This document shows, piece by piece, positions 56,284-64,000 of a stretch of DNA of 64,000 nt (positions are counted from its first letter, which is position 1; each line of letters opens with the position of its first letter). Made by a program: the position numbers and the translations under genes. The stretch lies in assembly GCA_024235095.1 (NCBI GenBank), contig JACKNC010000003.1, positions 372,001 to 436,000 of the forward strand. Reading direction: 5' to 3'. The notes under the pieces were generated by a model. The model had not been told where the DNA came from and searched no databases. It worked only from the letters and a program-made list of their open reading frames with translations. Source of the stretch: Gammaproteobacteria bacterium. GTDB lineage: Bacteria; Pseudomonadota; Gammaproteobacteria; Competibacterales; Competibacteraceae.

Positions 56284-58170
56284 ATGAGATGGTCCAGCGA
56301 AGGTGCAGGCGCAGCGCCCACCCCACCGCCGCACGGCCGGCGCGCGCGGGCGTTCACCTCGCTCAATGCCTTGCTCAAGCGCCATCTGCGGCGCAGCGCC
56401 GACGGGCGCAAGGTGGTCAGCCACGCCACCATGGCCGACCGGTCGGAGTTTTTCTCGCGCATGATCCGCCAACTGCATGACCTGGGCTACGCGCTGACCG
56501 ATGTCCAGCATCTCAAGCCCAAGCATATCGAAGCCTTGATGCGTCTCTGGGAACGGCAGGGGTTGTCGGCGTCGACCCTGCAAAAGCGCTTTTCCTATCT
56601 GACCCTGCTGTGCGGCTGGATCGGCAAGGCGTCCATGCTCCGGCCGGGCGCGTCCTACCTGGACGATCCGACCCGTTATCAGCGCACCTACACGGCCGAT
56701 CACGATCATTCCTGGACGGCGGCGGGCGTCGATCCCGCGGCGAAGATCGCCGCGATTGAAAACGACGATCCGGCGGTGGCGCGGGTCCTGCGTCTGCAAC
56801 ATGCTTTCGGGTTGCGGATTCAGGAAGCGTCGCTGCTCAATCCGGCGCGCGATACCGTGAACGCCACGCAGCTTCGGGTGATGGCCGGCACCAAGGGCGG
56901 CCGGCCGCGCGTCGTGCCGATCGAGACCGAGGCCCAACGCGCCGTGCTGGCCGAAGCCCAAGAGTACGCCGCACAGACCCGACGGTCGATGATTCCCCTC
57001 GACTATGACCTCAAGCAATGGCTGGCCCACTGTTATCATGTCCTGGCCCGGCATGGCGTTACGCGCAAAGACGGTCTGGTGAGCCACGGCTTGCGGCATC
57101 AGTACGCCAACGACCAGTACGAAGCCGCGACCGGCGAACCCGCGCCCGTGCGCGGCGGCGGACCGGTCGATCCAGCCCTGCAGCGCCAGGTGCAATGCGA
57201 TGTGGCGAGCCGCCTGGGTCACGCCCGGCCGGGGATTACCACTGCCTATTACGGCACACCGGACGCTGTGGGTGGGGCGGTGGCGCGGGCCGTGGGACCG
57301 ACCGCCGCTTCCGCCCAAACCCGGCGTTCTGAACTGCGCGTCCAACAGCAGCTCTTGGCGGCGCGACTCCACGATCCGATCGGGCAACGAGCCAACGGTG
57401 CGGGCGCGGTGAGCACCCACACCCTGCGACAACGCTGGACGGTGCTCCATCGACTGCTGGCGCTCTGGGCAGACGCCGGCGTGCCGTTGTCCACCCCGGA
57501 CGCCCTGAGCGAAGCGCATATCGCGGTGCTGCACCGGCATTGGTCCGCCCGGCCTGACCAAAACGCCGCCACCGTCCGCAACCAGGCCCAACTGCTGGCC
57601 CAGCTTTGTGGCTGGCTGGCGCGGCCAGACTTGATCCCGCTCGCCCGTGCGGCGGGGCAGCCGCCGATCGCCAATGAAAACGCTCCGCGTCCTCCGTGTC
57701 CGCTGAGCGAGGATGCCATCGCCGAGCGGATCGCACGCATCCGTGCGGAAGATCCAGTAGTAGCCGTGCAGATCGAACTCGTGCGCGGGATCGGTCTGAC
57801 CCATCGCCAGGCGGCCCGGCTGCAACCGGCGGCGTCCTACCGGGACGGGGTGCTCGATGTGTTCTGGGAGACGCCCAAGGATCAAGTGCTGCGCTTCGCC
57901 GTCACCGGTGAACGTGCCCAGGCCGTGCTCAACGCCGCTTTGGCCTTGCGGCCGGAACCCGATCAAGCGGTGTGTCCGGTGGAGCAAAGCCTGCCATCCT
58001 GGCTGCGTCATGTTTATCATCTGCTGCGCGCGGTAGGTCGCATTGGGGTGCCGGGTGAACCGACTTTGGCCGCGTTGAAAGACCCCGCCGCACCCACGCC
58101 GGTGGTGTTGCCGCGCGAGATCTGGCTGCTGGAGCGGGCGGGATTGACGGTTCCGGGGCGGCGGTCGTGA
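56284..58170 (+). CDS. Tyrosine integrase with fused degenerate second half
   Basis: 628 residues, about twice the usual length for the family. The first half has a SAM-like core-binding domain (about 35-125) and a catalytic domain with RIQEASLL (Arg), HGLRHQYA (His-x-x-Arg), LGHARPGITTAYYG (His and Tyr), so the R-H-R-H-Y set is visible. From about residue 375 a second SAM-like domain (LRQRWTVLHRLLALWADAG) and a catalytic-like region (GIGLTHRQAARLQPAASYRD) repeat the plan. That copy lacks the HxxR and Tyr motifs. Recombination at an attachment site is the expected role; the second half may regulate or bind DNA. No att site could be fixed. Confidence 0.75.
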   Translation: MRWSSEGAGAAPTPPPHGRRARAFTSLNALLKRHLRRSADGRKVVSHATMADRSEFFSRMIRQLHDLGYALTDVQHLKPKHIEALMRLWERQGLSASTLQKRFSYLTLLCGWIGKASMLRPGASYLDDPTRYQRTYTADHDHSWTAAGVDPAAKIAAIENDDPAVARVLRLQHAFGLRIQEASLLNPARDTVNATQLRVMAGTKGGRPRVVPIETEAQRAVLAEAQEYAAQTRRSMIPLDYDLKQWLAHCYHVLARHGVTRKDGLVSHGLRHQYANDQYEAATGEPAPVRGGGPVDPALQRQVQCDVASRLGHARPGITTAYYGTPDAVGGAVARAVGPTAASAQTRRSELRVQQQLLAARLHDPIGQRANGAGAVSTHTLRQRWTVLHRLLALWADAGVPLSTPDALSEAHIAVLHRHWSARPDQNAATVRNQAQLLAQLCGWLARPDLIPLARAAGQPPIANENAPRPPCPLSEDAIAERIARIRAEDPVVAVQIELVRGIGLTHRQAARLQPAASYRDGVLDVFWETPKDQVLRFAVTGERAQAVLNAALALRPEPDQAVCPVEQSLPSWLRHVYHLLRAVGRIGVPGEPTLAALKDPAAPTPVVLPREIWLLERAGLTVPGRRS

Positions 58171-58305
58171 TGGCGCGTGGCGCCCCCGTTCGACCCGGTT
58201 GTGCCTGCTGAAGTATCCCCTGCAAGGGGCGATGGCCCAATCAGTCTTCACAGAAACGCTTTTTTCAGGAAAGCACCGATCCGAATCGCCGCCGATCGCG
58301 CGCCT

Positions 58306-59190
58306 TCAATTCAAACGCTTCAAATAGTCTTTCAGTTGCTGTAACTCGTCTGGCCCCAAGCCGCGCAGGCGTTCTTCCGGTCCCAGGCCACGCAAGCGTT
58401 CCTCGGGTGAGAAGCGTTGAAAGACCTCCTCCGGTCCCAAGCCGCGCAGACGCTCGTCGGGGTCGAGCCGAGCGAGGAACGCCTGCCGTTCCTCGGGTGT
58501 CAGACCCTGTAACAAGTCCTGATGGGCTTCGCGAATGAACTCGTCCATCGTATAAGCCATGCTCGGTTCCTCCAAAACGTAAACGAGGTACAATTGTCGC
58601 ATAAGCTCCCGTGCGCCGGTATGCCGCCAGGGATAGTGCTGTGCGCCATGCCGAATCCGATCTTGTTGGACGCTGAACAGTTCCCAGGCGGCGTTGCGCG
58701 GGTGACGGTCAATGGCGCTGAGGACGATCAAGCGCACCGGGTGTGTGCCCCAGAGGACGTCGAACACTCCGGGCCATGCGGTGGGGATCAGCGGGACCTG
58801 CGCCGCCAATCCCTGCGGAAACCGGGTGGCGACCGCGTAGAGTTGGAAGTCGGCTTCTGGCGGCAACGGCGCGCCCCGGCTCAAGAGTTTCCGGTAGTTC
58901 ACGTAATGCCCGATCAATTCGTCCAGCGCCCAGGCGTCCGATGCCTCGTGCTGAGATTTATAGGTCAGCAAGTTATGGACGCGCAAGCCCTCCAAACCAT
59001 CGGGCAGTTCCCAGTCAGGGCGTGATAACGTTGGTTCCCCAGCGGCCTGTTCGATGATCACCACGTCCAGCAGTTGGCTTTGCAACGCCAGTTCCTTTTC
59101 CAGTTCCACCCGCCAAGGGGTCGCGCGGAACACATCGGTCAGGGTAATGCCGAACAGGCGATGCCATTGGCGAATGCGGTCGGATGTCAT
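58306..59190 (-). CDS. PD-(D/E)XK-like protein with LRGLGPEE repeats
   Basis: 294 residues. The N-terminal half has LLDVVIIEQ (candidate D) followed by RVHNLLTYKSQHEAS, resembling the core of Rpn/DUF4351-type PD-(D/E)XK nuclease-fold proteins, with Thr where the usual acid is expected. The C-terminal 80 residues are repeats of PEERLRGLGPEE type (at least five), forming a charged helical tail. Such proteins are common as multi-copy families in cyanobacteria and some gammaproteobacteria. Catalytic activity is uncertain. Confidence 0.6.
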   Translation of the reverse strand: MTSDRIRQWHRLFGITLTDVFRATPWRVELEKELALQSQLLDVVIIEQAAGEPTLSRPDWELPDGLEGLRVHNLLTYKSQHEASDAWALDELIGHYVNYRKLLSRGAPLPPEADFQLYAVATRFPQGLAAQVPLIPTAWPGVFDVLWGTHPVRLIVLSAIDRHPRNAAWELFSVQQDRIRHGAQHYPWRHTGARELMRQLYLVYVLEEPSMAYTMDEFIREAHQDLLQGLTPEERQAFLARLDPDERLRGLGPEEVFQRFSPEERLRGLGPEERLRGLGPDELQQLKDYLKRLN

Positions 59191-59614
59191 GGCATGGCCT
59201 CGGTCTTGACGGTTTGCGCGGCCAGGGTCGCCCGTTCCGGGTCGGCCCTTTCGGCCGTAACCCGGTCAGCGGCCGGGGAGAAGCGGATAGGAACGTGCGC
59301 GTTGTGCATGAAAACAGGGTACCGCTTCAGGCCGTTTTGGCCAATCCCCTGGGGTCGGGACCGGTCTGTGAGAGGATCATTCGATCTTCTCACGAGTTTG
59401 TGTCCAGGCCCGCGCGTTAACAAGGGCGCTGCGCCCGCCCCGTCGATTGCCGAAAACGCCACATGATTTTCCCGGCCTCCTTCCTGGAGGCCAGGAACGT
59501 CCCGCGTCCCCGATGGATACTGGAGCCGATTTACGCCTGCGGCGGCACTCACGCCATGCGCCTGGATACTTGCGAGAAATGGCGATGAGGTGTTGCTTGG
59601 GGTGGGGTTCTGAA
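59191..59614. other. Intergenic stretch without a recognised gene
   Basis: No gene with a family signature or ribosome site. A hairpin GGCCTCC-TTCCT-GGAGGCC lies near 59484-59502. It separates two convergent or unrelated minus-strand units. Confidence 0.4.
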
Positions 59615-59989
59615 TCAATCAGGATCGGGGTTATGAAGGAAAACTGCATTTATCTTGGTAATTTGCGCGTACAAGCTAGGGAGATCGCCCTGAATCGTCT
59701 TCCAAATGATTTCCAGATCCACTGTATCGTAGCCGTGCGAGACGCGGTTACGCATGGTGTACATCACGAGCCAAGGGATGTCGTCGTGCTGGGCCGCGAA
59801 CTCTGGAGCCACGCGCTGGATATTGTTCGACGCTTCGCCAATGATTTCGATGTTGCGGATCACAGCATCCTGAACCAGTTCGCTGTTCAGGAAAGCGATC
59901 TCGTCCATGTCTGCTATATACCGGTCAATGCGCTTAATGGCTTTGAGGATATGCCCGAGGTAGTCCGGGACGCGCAGCGCCTTGCTCAT
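59615..59989 (-). CDS. hepT: HepT-like toxin (HEPN domain)
   Basis: 124 residues. The HEPN motif RNX4-6H appears as MRNRVSHGY (residues about 82-90), within a helical DUF86 fold (LGHILKAIKRIDRYI, AVIRNIEIIGEASNNI). HepT proteins are RNases held in check by the MntA nucleotidyltransferase, which AMPylates a Tyr near the HEPN motif. The start overlaps the mntA stop by 4 bp, so the pair is one operon with the antitoxin first. Confidence 0.85.
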   Translation of the reverse strand: MSKALRVPDYLGHILKAIKRIDRYIADMDEIAFLNSELVQDAVIRNIEIIGEASNNIQRVAPEFAAQHDDIPWLVMYTMRNRVSHGYDTVDLEIIWKTIQGDLPSLYAQITKINAVFLHNPDPD

Positions 59990-60276
59990 ACCGGTATCGC
60001 CTCGGAGAGTACATGGCTGCGGAATGTGTCGGGTAAGGCTTTTGGCGTCAGTACATCAACCGATACGCCAAGAAGGCGTTGCAGTTCCACCTGGATGGCA
60101 GCCACATCCATCAACGTTGTTTCCGGCGTTGGATCAATAAGAATATCTAGATCGCTGTTTTCGGTATCCAGGCCGCGCAGCACAGAACCGAACACCCGCG
60201 CATTCTGGGCGCGGTGCGACTCGACCACGCGCCGAATCACGGCGCGGTTTGAGGCTAAGGCTTCAGATGGCTTCAT
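59986..60276 (-). CDS. mntA: MntA-like nucleotidyltransferase antitoxin
   Basis: 96 residues from ATG at 60276 (MKPSEALASNRAVIRRVVES). The minimal nucleotidyltransferase signature GSX10DXD is complete: VFGSVLRGLDTENSDLDILI. It should transfer AMP to HepT and neutralise it. The in-frame extension up to 60462 overlaps an IS3 remnant and is not native. Confidence 0.85.
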   Translation of the reverse strand: MKPSEALASNRAVIRRVVESHRAQNARVFGSVLRGLDTENSDLDILIDPTPETTLMDVAAIQVELQRLLGVSVDVLTPKALPDTFRSHVLSEAIPV

Positions 60277-60334
60277 AGTTTCGATGGGTGGTAAGTGAAC
60301 CGCCCCGGGTTTCGAGAAGACCCGGAGGTGTGAG

Positions 60335-60655
60335 TCAGACCGGCAGGGTCTGCTCGGAAAGTTGTTGATCATAGTTTGCCTCAGCTTCTGCCGGAGGGAT
60401 ATAACCGATCGCTTCCAGTCGCCGCGGGTGGTTAAACCCAGCGACCCCTTCCAAGGTCGCAAGTTCGACGGCTTCCCGGCTTTTCCAGGGTGCCTGGTGA
60501 TGGATCAATTCCGCCTTGTACAGACCATTGAGGGTCTCGGCCAAGGCGTTGTCATCGCTGTCCCCCTGGCTGCCGACGGACGGTTCAATACCGGCTTCCG
60601 CCAAGCGTTCGGTATAACGGATTGCAACCTATTGTGAGCCTCGGTCCAAGCTTTG
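60335..60655 (-). pseudogene. IS3-family transposase OrfB, C-terminal remnant
   Basis: The minus strand reads GSQ-stop-VAIRYTERLAEAG, PSVGSQGDSDDNALAETLNG, ELIHHQAPWKSREAVE and FNHPRRLEAIGYIPPAEAE, the standard C-terminus of IS3 OrfB with the catalytic E in ALAETLNG. A TAG at 60629-60631 replaces the Tyr of GSQY, and everything upstream is gone. Confidence 0.8.
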
Positions 60656-60688
60656 CGAACCGAGGGGCCGTAAAGACGGAGAAAATTC

Positions 60689-63001
60689 ATGTCATCCATC
60701 ACGACCGAACTGACCGGACTCTTGAACAAGGTCCAGCGTCCCGGCGATTTTTACGCGACCGGATCAAACGAACTGTTCGCGCCATCTTTGGAGGTGGACG
60801 GCGTCGGTTCCATCGCTCTGCCGTTGTTGCCGATCCAGGCCAAGCAACTGATCGCCGTCGCCGAGCAGGCGCCCTACGGCCAGGGCGAGGAAACCCTCGT
60901 TGATACCCGCGTGCGACGCACCTGGCAGATCGATGCCACCCAGGTTCATATTGGAGGTCGAAACTGGCCACGTACCTTGGAGAGCATCGTCGAGCGGGCT
61001 GCCGAGGGTCTGGGCGTCACCCAGCCGGTGGTGGCGGAACTGTACAAGCTACTGGTGTACGACGTGGGTAGCTTCTTCGTGAGTCATCGCGATACCGAGA
61101 AGGCGCCTGGCATGTTTGCCACCCTCATCATCGTGTTGCCCTCCCTGTATACAGGCGGTGAACTACAGGTGTGCCACCGCGACCGGGATGTCCAACTTGA
61201 TCTGCGCAACCCGGAACCCTCGGAAGTGACCTTCGCCGCGTTCTACGCCGATTGCGTGCATGAAGTCTTGCCCATCGCGTCCGGTTGCCGGCTGACGCTG
61301 GTCTACAACTTGCTGCTGCGTCCCGGCAAGGGCCATCTCCCCGAACCGCCCCGCTACGAGACCGAACGGGCCGCCCTAGCGGACCTGTTGCAACAATGGG
61401 CTGCCGACAAGGCATCATCCGACGACGACGCGCCCGAAAAACTAATTTACCCCCTCCACCATGCCTATACTCCGGCAGGACTCGCCTTCGACGCATTGAA
61501 AGGTGCGGACGCCGCCACCGCGTCCGTATTGGTCCCGGCAGCAGCACAGGCTGACTGTGACCTCCATCTGGCGCTGGCCTCCATTGCAGAAAGCGGCAGC
61601 GCCGAATACACCGGCGGCTATTACGGTTCACGCCGCCGCTGGGGGCGATCTGATGAAGACGAGGAGGATGAAGAATTTGAAGTCGGTGAAATCTTCGACC
61701 GACGCGCTACGTTGACCGAATGGCGGCGACCGGACGGCGGCTCGTCGGATCTGGGCGCCCTTCCTTTCGAGGAAAACGAACTGTGTCCGCCCGACGCCTT
61801 CGACGATCTGGAGCCCGACGAGCAGCACTTTCACGAAGCGACCGGTAACGAGGGCGCCTCCTTCGAGCGAACCTACCGCCGGGCGGGCCTGGTGTTGTGG
61901 CCGCGCGGGCGGCGGCTCGCGGTGCTCAACCAAGCGGGTTTGCCAGCCACTTTGCCCTATCTGGGCGAACTGACCCAACGCTGGGCCGAGAGCGGTGAAG
62001 GCCCGGAATCGTCCCTGTGGCGGGAAGCGCATGAACTGACCGGACACATGCTGCGCACTTGGCCAAAAGAAGGACGCCATTGGCGAACCGACACCCAGAG
62101 TACGGAGGCCAAGGTGTTGGCTCTTCTGAACCGATTGCGAGATACGGCACGCATCGACGCTTTTCTAGCCGACCTTTCCGCCACTGGCCGATACAGTCTG
62201 GGCGACAATGCAGCCCTGGTCCAGGCTATCGGTCTCCTACCACCGCCACGCGCCGCCGAACGGATCGAGCGCATCATCGCTGCGAATGCGGGGCCAGCCC
62301 TCGGCGCCTGTGGTGATCTGCTGGCTCGCTGCGCCGCCGTGGCGCGGGACACCCACTGTGGGGTGGATTTTCTCCCCGCCGCCCAGGCCCTGATCGACGC
62401 TTTGCCCGGCGATCCAGCGCGGACGCCGCGGCACGATTCCTGGCGCCAGCCGCCACCGGTGGAACCCGGTTTCGTCGTCGATCTCATGACTGCTTTGAAC
62501 CAGCTCGACGCGGGGCTAGCTGATCGCGCGGCGGATTACATTCTGGCATGGCCTCAGACCTATGGGCCGGATCCCGTGCTTATTCCTGCCACCCTTATTC
62601 TGACCGACCGGGCAGCGAGCCGGGACGGGACGGCGGTTCGCCGCCTGCGCGCTGCCAGCCTGGCGCACCTGCGCGCCCGGATCGCGGAACCGCTGGAACC
62701 GCCGCGCGACTGGACGCGGTCCAGTACGCTGGCCTGCCGGTGTCCACATTGCAGCGAACTCAGCCGCTTCCTGGCCGATCCCGACCGCAAGATGTGGACC
62801 TTCAAAGCCGCCCAAGCGGCCCGCGCTCATGTGGAGGATTCGATCCGGCGCGGTGCATGCGACCTGGATCGGGTCACCGATCAGCACGGCCGTCCTTACA
62901 GCCTGATCTGCACCAAGAACCAGGCCAGTTATGAACAGCGGATGCAACAGCGTAAGAAGGACCTTGAGGATGTGGCGCGGCTTGAGGTAGCGCCAACTTG
63001 A
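60689..63001 (+). CDS. Large 2OG-Fe(II) oxygenase (prolyl-4-hydroxylase-like)
   Basis: 770 residues. The N-terminal dioxygenase domain has the iron ligands SFFVSHRDTEKAPGM (His133, Asp135) and DCVHEVLPI (His191), with Arg201 in GCRLTLVYNL as the probable 2-oxoglutarate contact. A long C-terminal region follows, with an acidic insert (SDEDEEDEEFEVGE near 325), alpha-helical segments, and a CRCPHCSEL cluster near residue 690 that could bind zinc. The substrate is unknown. The gene is complete and starts 34 bp beyond the IS3 remnant. Proteins with this layout occur sporadically in bacteria. Confidence 0.8.
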   Translation: MSSITTELTGLLNKVQRPGDFYATGSNELFAPSLEVDGVGSIALPLLPIQAKQLIAVAEQAPYGQGEETLVDTRVRRTWQIDATQVHIGGRNWPRTLESIVERAAEGLGVTQPVVAELYKLLVYDVGSFFVSHRDTEKAPGMFATLIIVLPSLYTGGELQVCHRDRDVQLDLRNPEPSEVTFAAFYADCVHEVLPIASGCRLTLVYNLLLRPGKGHLPEPPRYETERAALADLLQQWAADKASSDDDAPEKLIYPLHHAYTPAGLAFDALKGADAATASVLVPAAAQADCDLHLALASIAESGSAEYTGGYYGSRRRWGRSDEDEEDEEFEVGEIFDRRATLTEWRRPDGGSSDLGALPFEENELCPPDAFDDLEPDEQHFHEATGNEGASFERTYRRAGLVLWPRGRRLAVLNQAGLPATLPYLGELTQRWAESGEGPESSLWREAHELTGHMLRTWPKEGRHWRTDTQSTEAKVLALLNRLRDTARIDAFLADLSATGRYSLGDNAALVQAIGLLPPPRAAERIERIIAANAGPALGACGDLLARCAAVARDTHCGVDFLPAAQALIDALPGDPARTPRHDSWRQPPPVEPGFVVDLMTALNQLDAGLADRAADYILAWPQTYGPDPVLIPATLILTDRAASRDGTAVRRLRAASLAHLRARIAEPLEPPRDWTRSSTLACRCPHCSELSRFLADPDRKMWTFKAAQAARAHVEDSIRRGACDLDRVTDQHGRPYSLICTKNQASYEQRMQQRKKDLEDVARLEVAPT

Positions 63002-63009
63002 AAACATAG

Positions 63010-63195
63010 GGTACCGTCGCTGGAGAAGTTCGCCGTAAGACCCTGGCGGCCGGCACCCCGTGGTCACTGGCCGACGGTTTAATCGCCGCCATGGCGCATA
63101 CGCAGGGCTTTGCTGTCGCCACACGCGACACGGCCCCCTTTCGGGCCGCCGGGGTCGAAGTGATCGACTCCTGGGAATATCGCGGGTCAGCCTGA
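63010..63195 (+). pseudogene. PIN-domain (VapC/FitB-like) toxin, C-terminal remnant
   Basis: The frame open from 63010 reads TLAAGTPWSLADGLIAAMAH, TQGFAVATRDTAPFRAAGVE and VIDSWEYRG, matching the last third of VapC-type PIN toxins, with the C-terminal acids in LADGLIA and ATRDTAPF. The start and the first acidic residues are missing, and no VapB is present. Confidence 0.7.
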
Positions 63196-63228
63196 CCTCC
63201 CGGTTCCGGAGCTGACCATTACCCACAT

Positions 63229-63466
63229 TTATTCACGGAGTTGCTGACTCGCATAGACGCCGGCACGGAAGCCGGCGACGAGCACGCTCAATGCCTGTAA
63301 TCCTCGCCATAAGGTCCGCACACCGGGCATCCCATCCCTTTTTCGGTTCAAATGCCCTTCCAAGCGACCGATCCACAGCACCGCCTGACGGATTGTCACC
63401 TGTTCAATCGGCAACGGTTTTTTTTGGCCAAAATGATTCACTAACGCCTCGACTTCTTCGATCGGT
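63229..63466 (-). pseudogene. IS4-family transposase, C-terminal remnant
   Basis: The minus strand reads LPIEEVEALVNHFGQ, VTIRQAVLWIGRLEGHLNRK and DGMPGVRTLWRGLQALS, a Tn5/IS4-type C-terminus. It is cut at 63466 by the IS630-type element. Confidence 0.75.
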
Positions 63467-64000
63467 AATATAGTAAAACAGTTTTTATGCAGTTTGAAAT
63501 ACTACTGATAAAGATTCAAAAAGACTCTTATGATTTGGAAGAATTTTTCTCAATCTTCTCTTCAGAAGAGCCCAATGATTTTCGATAGGATTAAGATCCG
63601 GTGAATCAGGAGGTAAAAATAGCAATTGATGTCAATTTTCTTCAATAACGCTTCGTGTTTCTTCAGATTTATGAAAACTCGCATTATCCATAATAAGAAT
63701 ACACTTTTCAGGAAGCTCAGGAATTAAACATCTCTCAATCCACGCGTTAAATACTTCTGTATCCGTATAAAATGAATACATGAGCGGTGCAAGAATCTCT
63801 TGATTCAGCAAGCCTGCAATCAGATTGAGTTTCTCGGTCGGCCTGCCGTGCTTGTCATCCAAAATGAGGTCACCTCTCTTACTCCAACCATATTCACTTT
63901 TGATATTATTGTGAAAACCACATTCATCAATATAAACAATAGGCTGTTCTTCATCTCCTCGGGATTTGTTCCGCCTTAGTTGCTCAATAAATTTCGCTCT
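63467..64000 (-). pseudogene. IS630-family transposase, continues past window edge
   Basis: The tip TATAGTAAAACAG at about 63470 resembles the IS630 end at 43857. The minus-strand frame shows YIDECGFHNNIKSEYGWSKR, MDNASFHKSEETRSVIEEN and NPIENHWALLKRRLRK, the D-D-E of the family, and is a relative of 43088-43841. At 63632-63634 a TGA replaces the Gly of ENGHQLLF. The N-terminus lies outside the window. Confidence 0.8.

Noticed and set aside
56230..58251. Long 673-codon open frame on the minus strand
   Set aside because: It is the antisense of the integrase gene in high-GC DNA. It has no family motif, and the plus strand has clear catalytic motifs.

Overview
The window is a GC-rich bacterial segment, probably from a gammaproteobacterium. 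The protein families (giant kelch/Ig/PASTA and RHS proteins, IS1595/IS982/IS21 elements, TniAB-type and Tn3-type transposons) and the scattered GGCGGGTTA-type palindromes would fit Competibacteraceae-like sludge bacteria, but that placement is inference only. Well over half of the bases belong to insertion sequences, transposons or their wreckage. Several islands are clearly more AT-rich (about 43.1-43.9, 45.6-47.3 and 50.1-52.9 kb) and look imported. I saw no rRNA, tRNA or CRISPR array.

Layout. 1-5.9 kb: an IS6-type fragment, a complete TniA/TniB/serine-recombinase transposon with about 165-bp inverted ends, then an IS21 element whose istB is cut. 5.9-14.3 kb: a Tn3-type tnpA fragment, a whole Tn3-type transposon lodged in a 1.5-kb DDE element (called IS-A here), two IS-A copies head to head around an IS982 element, and an IS4-like element. 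14.3-22.8 kb: three identical IS6-family copies that have cut and inverted a giant kelch/Ig-like/PASTA repeat gene. 22.8-26.7 kb: the 3' part of an RHS gene with a putative nuclease tip. 26.7-29.3 kb: a duplicated RelE-like toxin gene among palindromic and 36-bp repeats, then IS1595 copies.

29.3-38.6 kb resembles a plasmid or integrative-element backbone: a decapitated parA, parB, a second ParB-like gene, and a winged-helix initiator-like gene with four 33-bp iteron-like repeats inside its own frame. Between them lie chromosomal-type cargo (SDR oxidoreductase, DUF423, LysR remnant, DUF7079) and gene-fusion debris. 38.6-54.3 kb is another IS pile-up (IS21, IS-A, IS1-like, IS630, IS1595, IS982, an IS4-like element with IS630 nested in it). 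It contains only two host-type genes: a DUF368/PopT polyprenyl-phosphate transporter and a secreted CHAP-domain protein split in two by an IS. 54.3-63.2 kb is calmer: repeats, small hypotheticals, a tyrosine integrase with a second degenerate half, a PD-(D/E)XK-like protein, a HepT/MntA toxin-antitoxin pair, a large 2OG-Fe(II) oxygenase and a PIN-toxin remnant. The window ends in IS4 and IS630 fragments.

The most informative signals are the base-level insertion histories: an IS6 replicative inversion with its 8-bp duplication in inverted orientation, a Tn3 insertion paired with a 927-bp deletion, and a TniAB element whose two flanks belong to different genes. Also notable are a candidate origin inside the initiator gene, PASTA domains each interrupted by a large beta-rich domain, and transposases split at A-runs or by in-frame stops.
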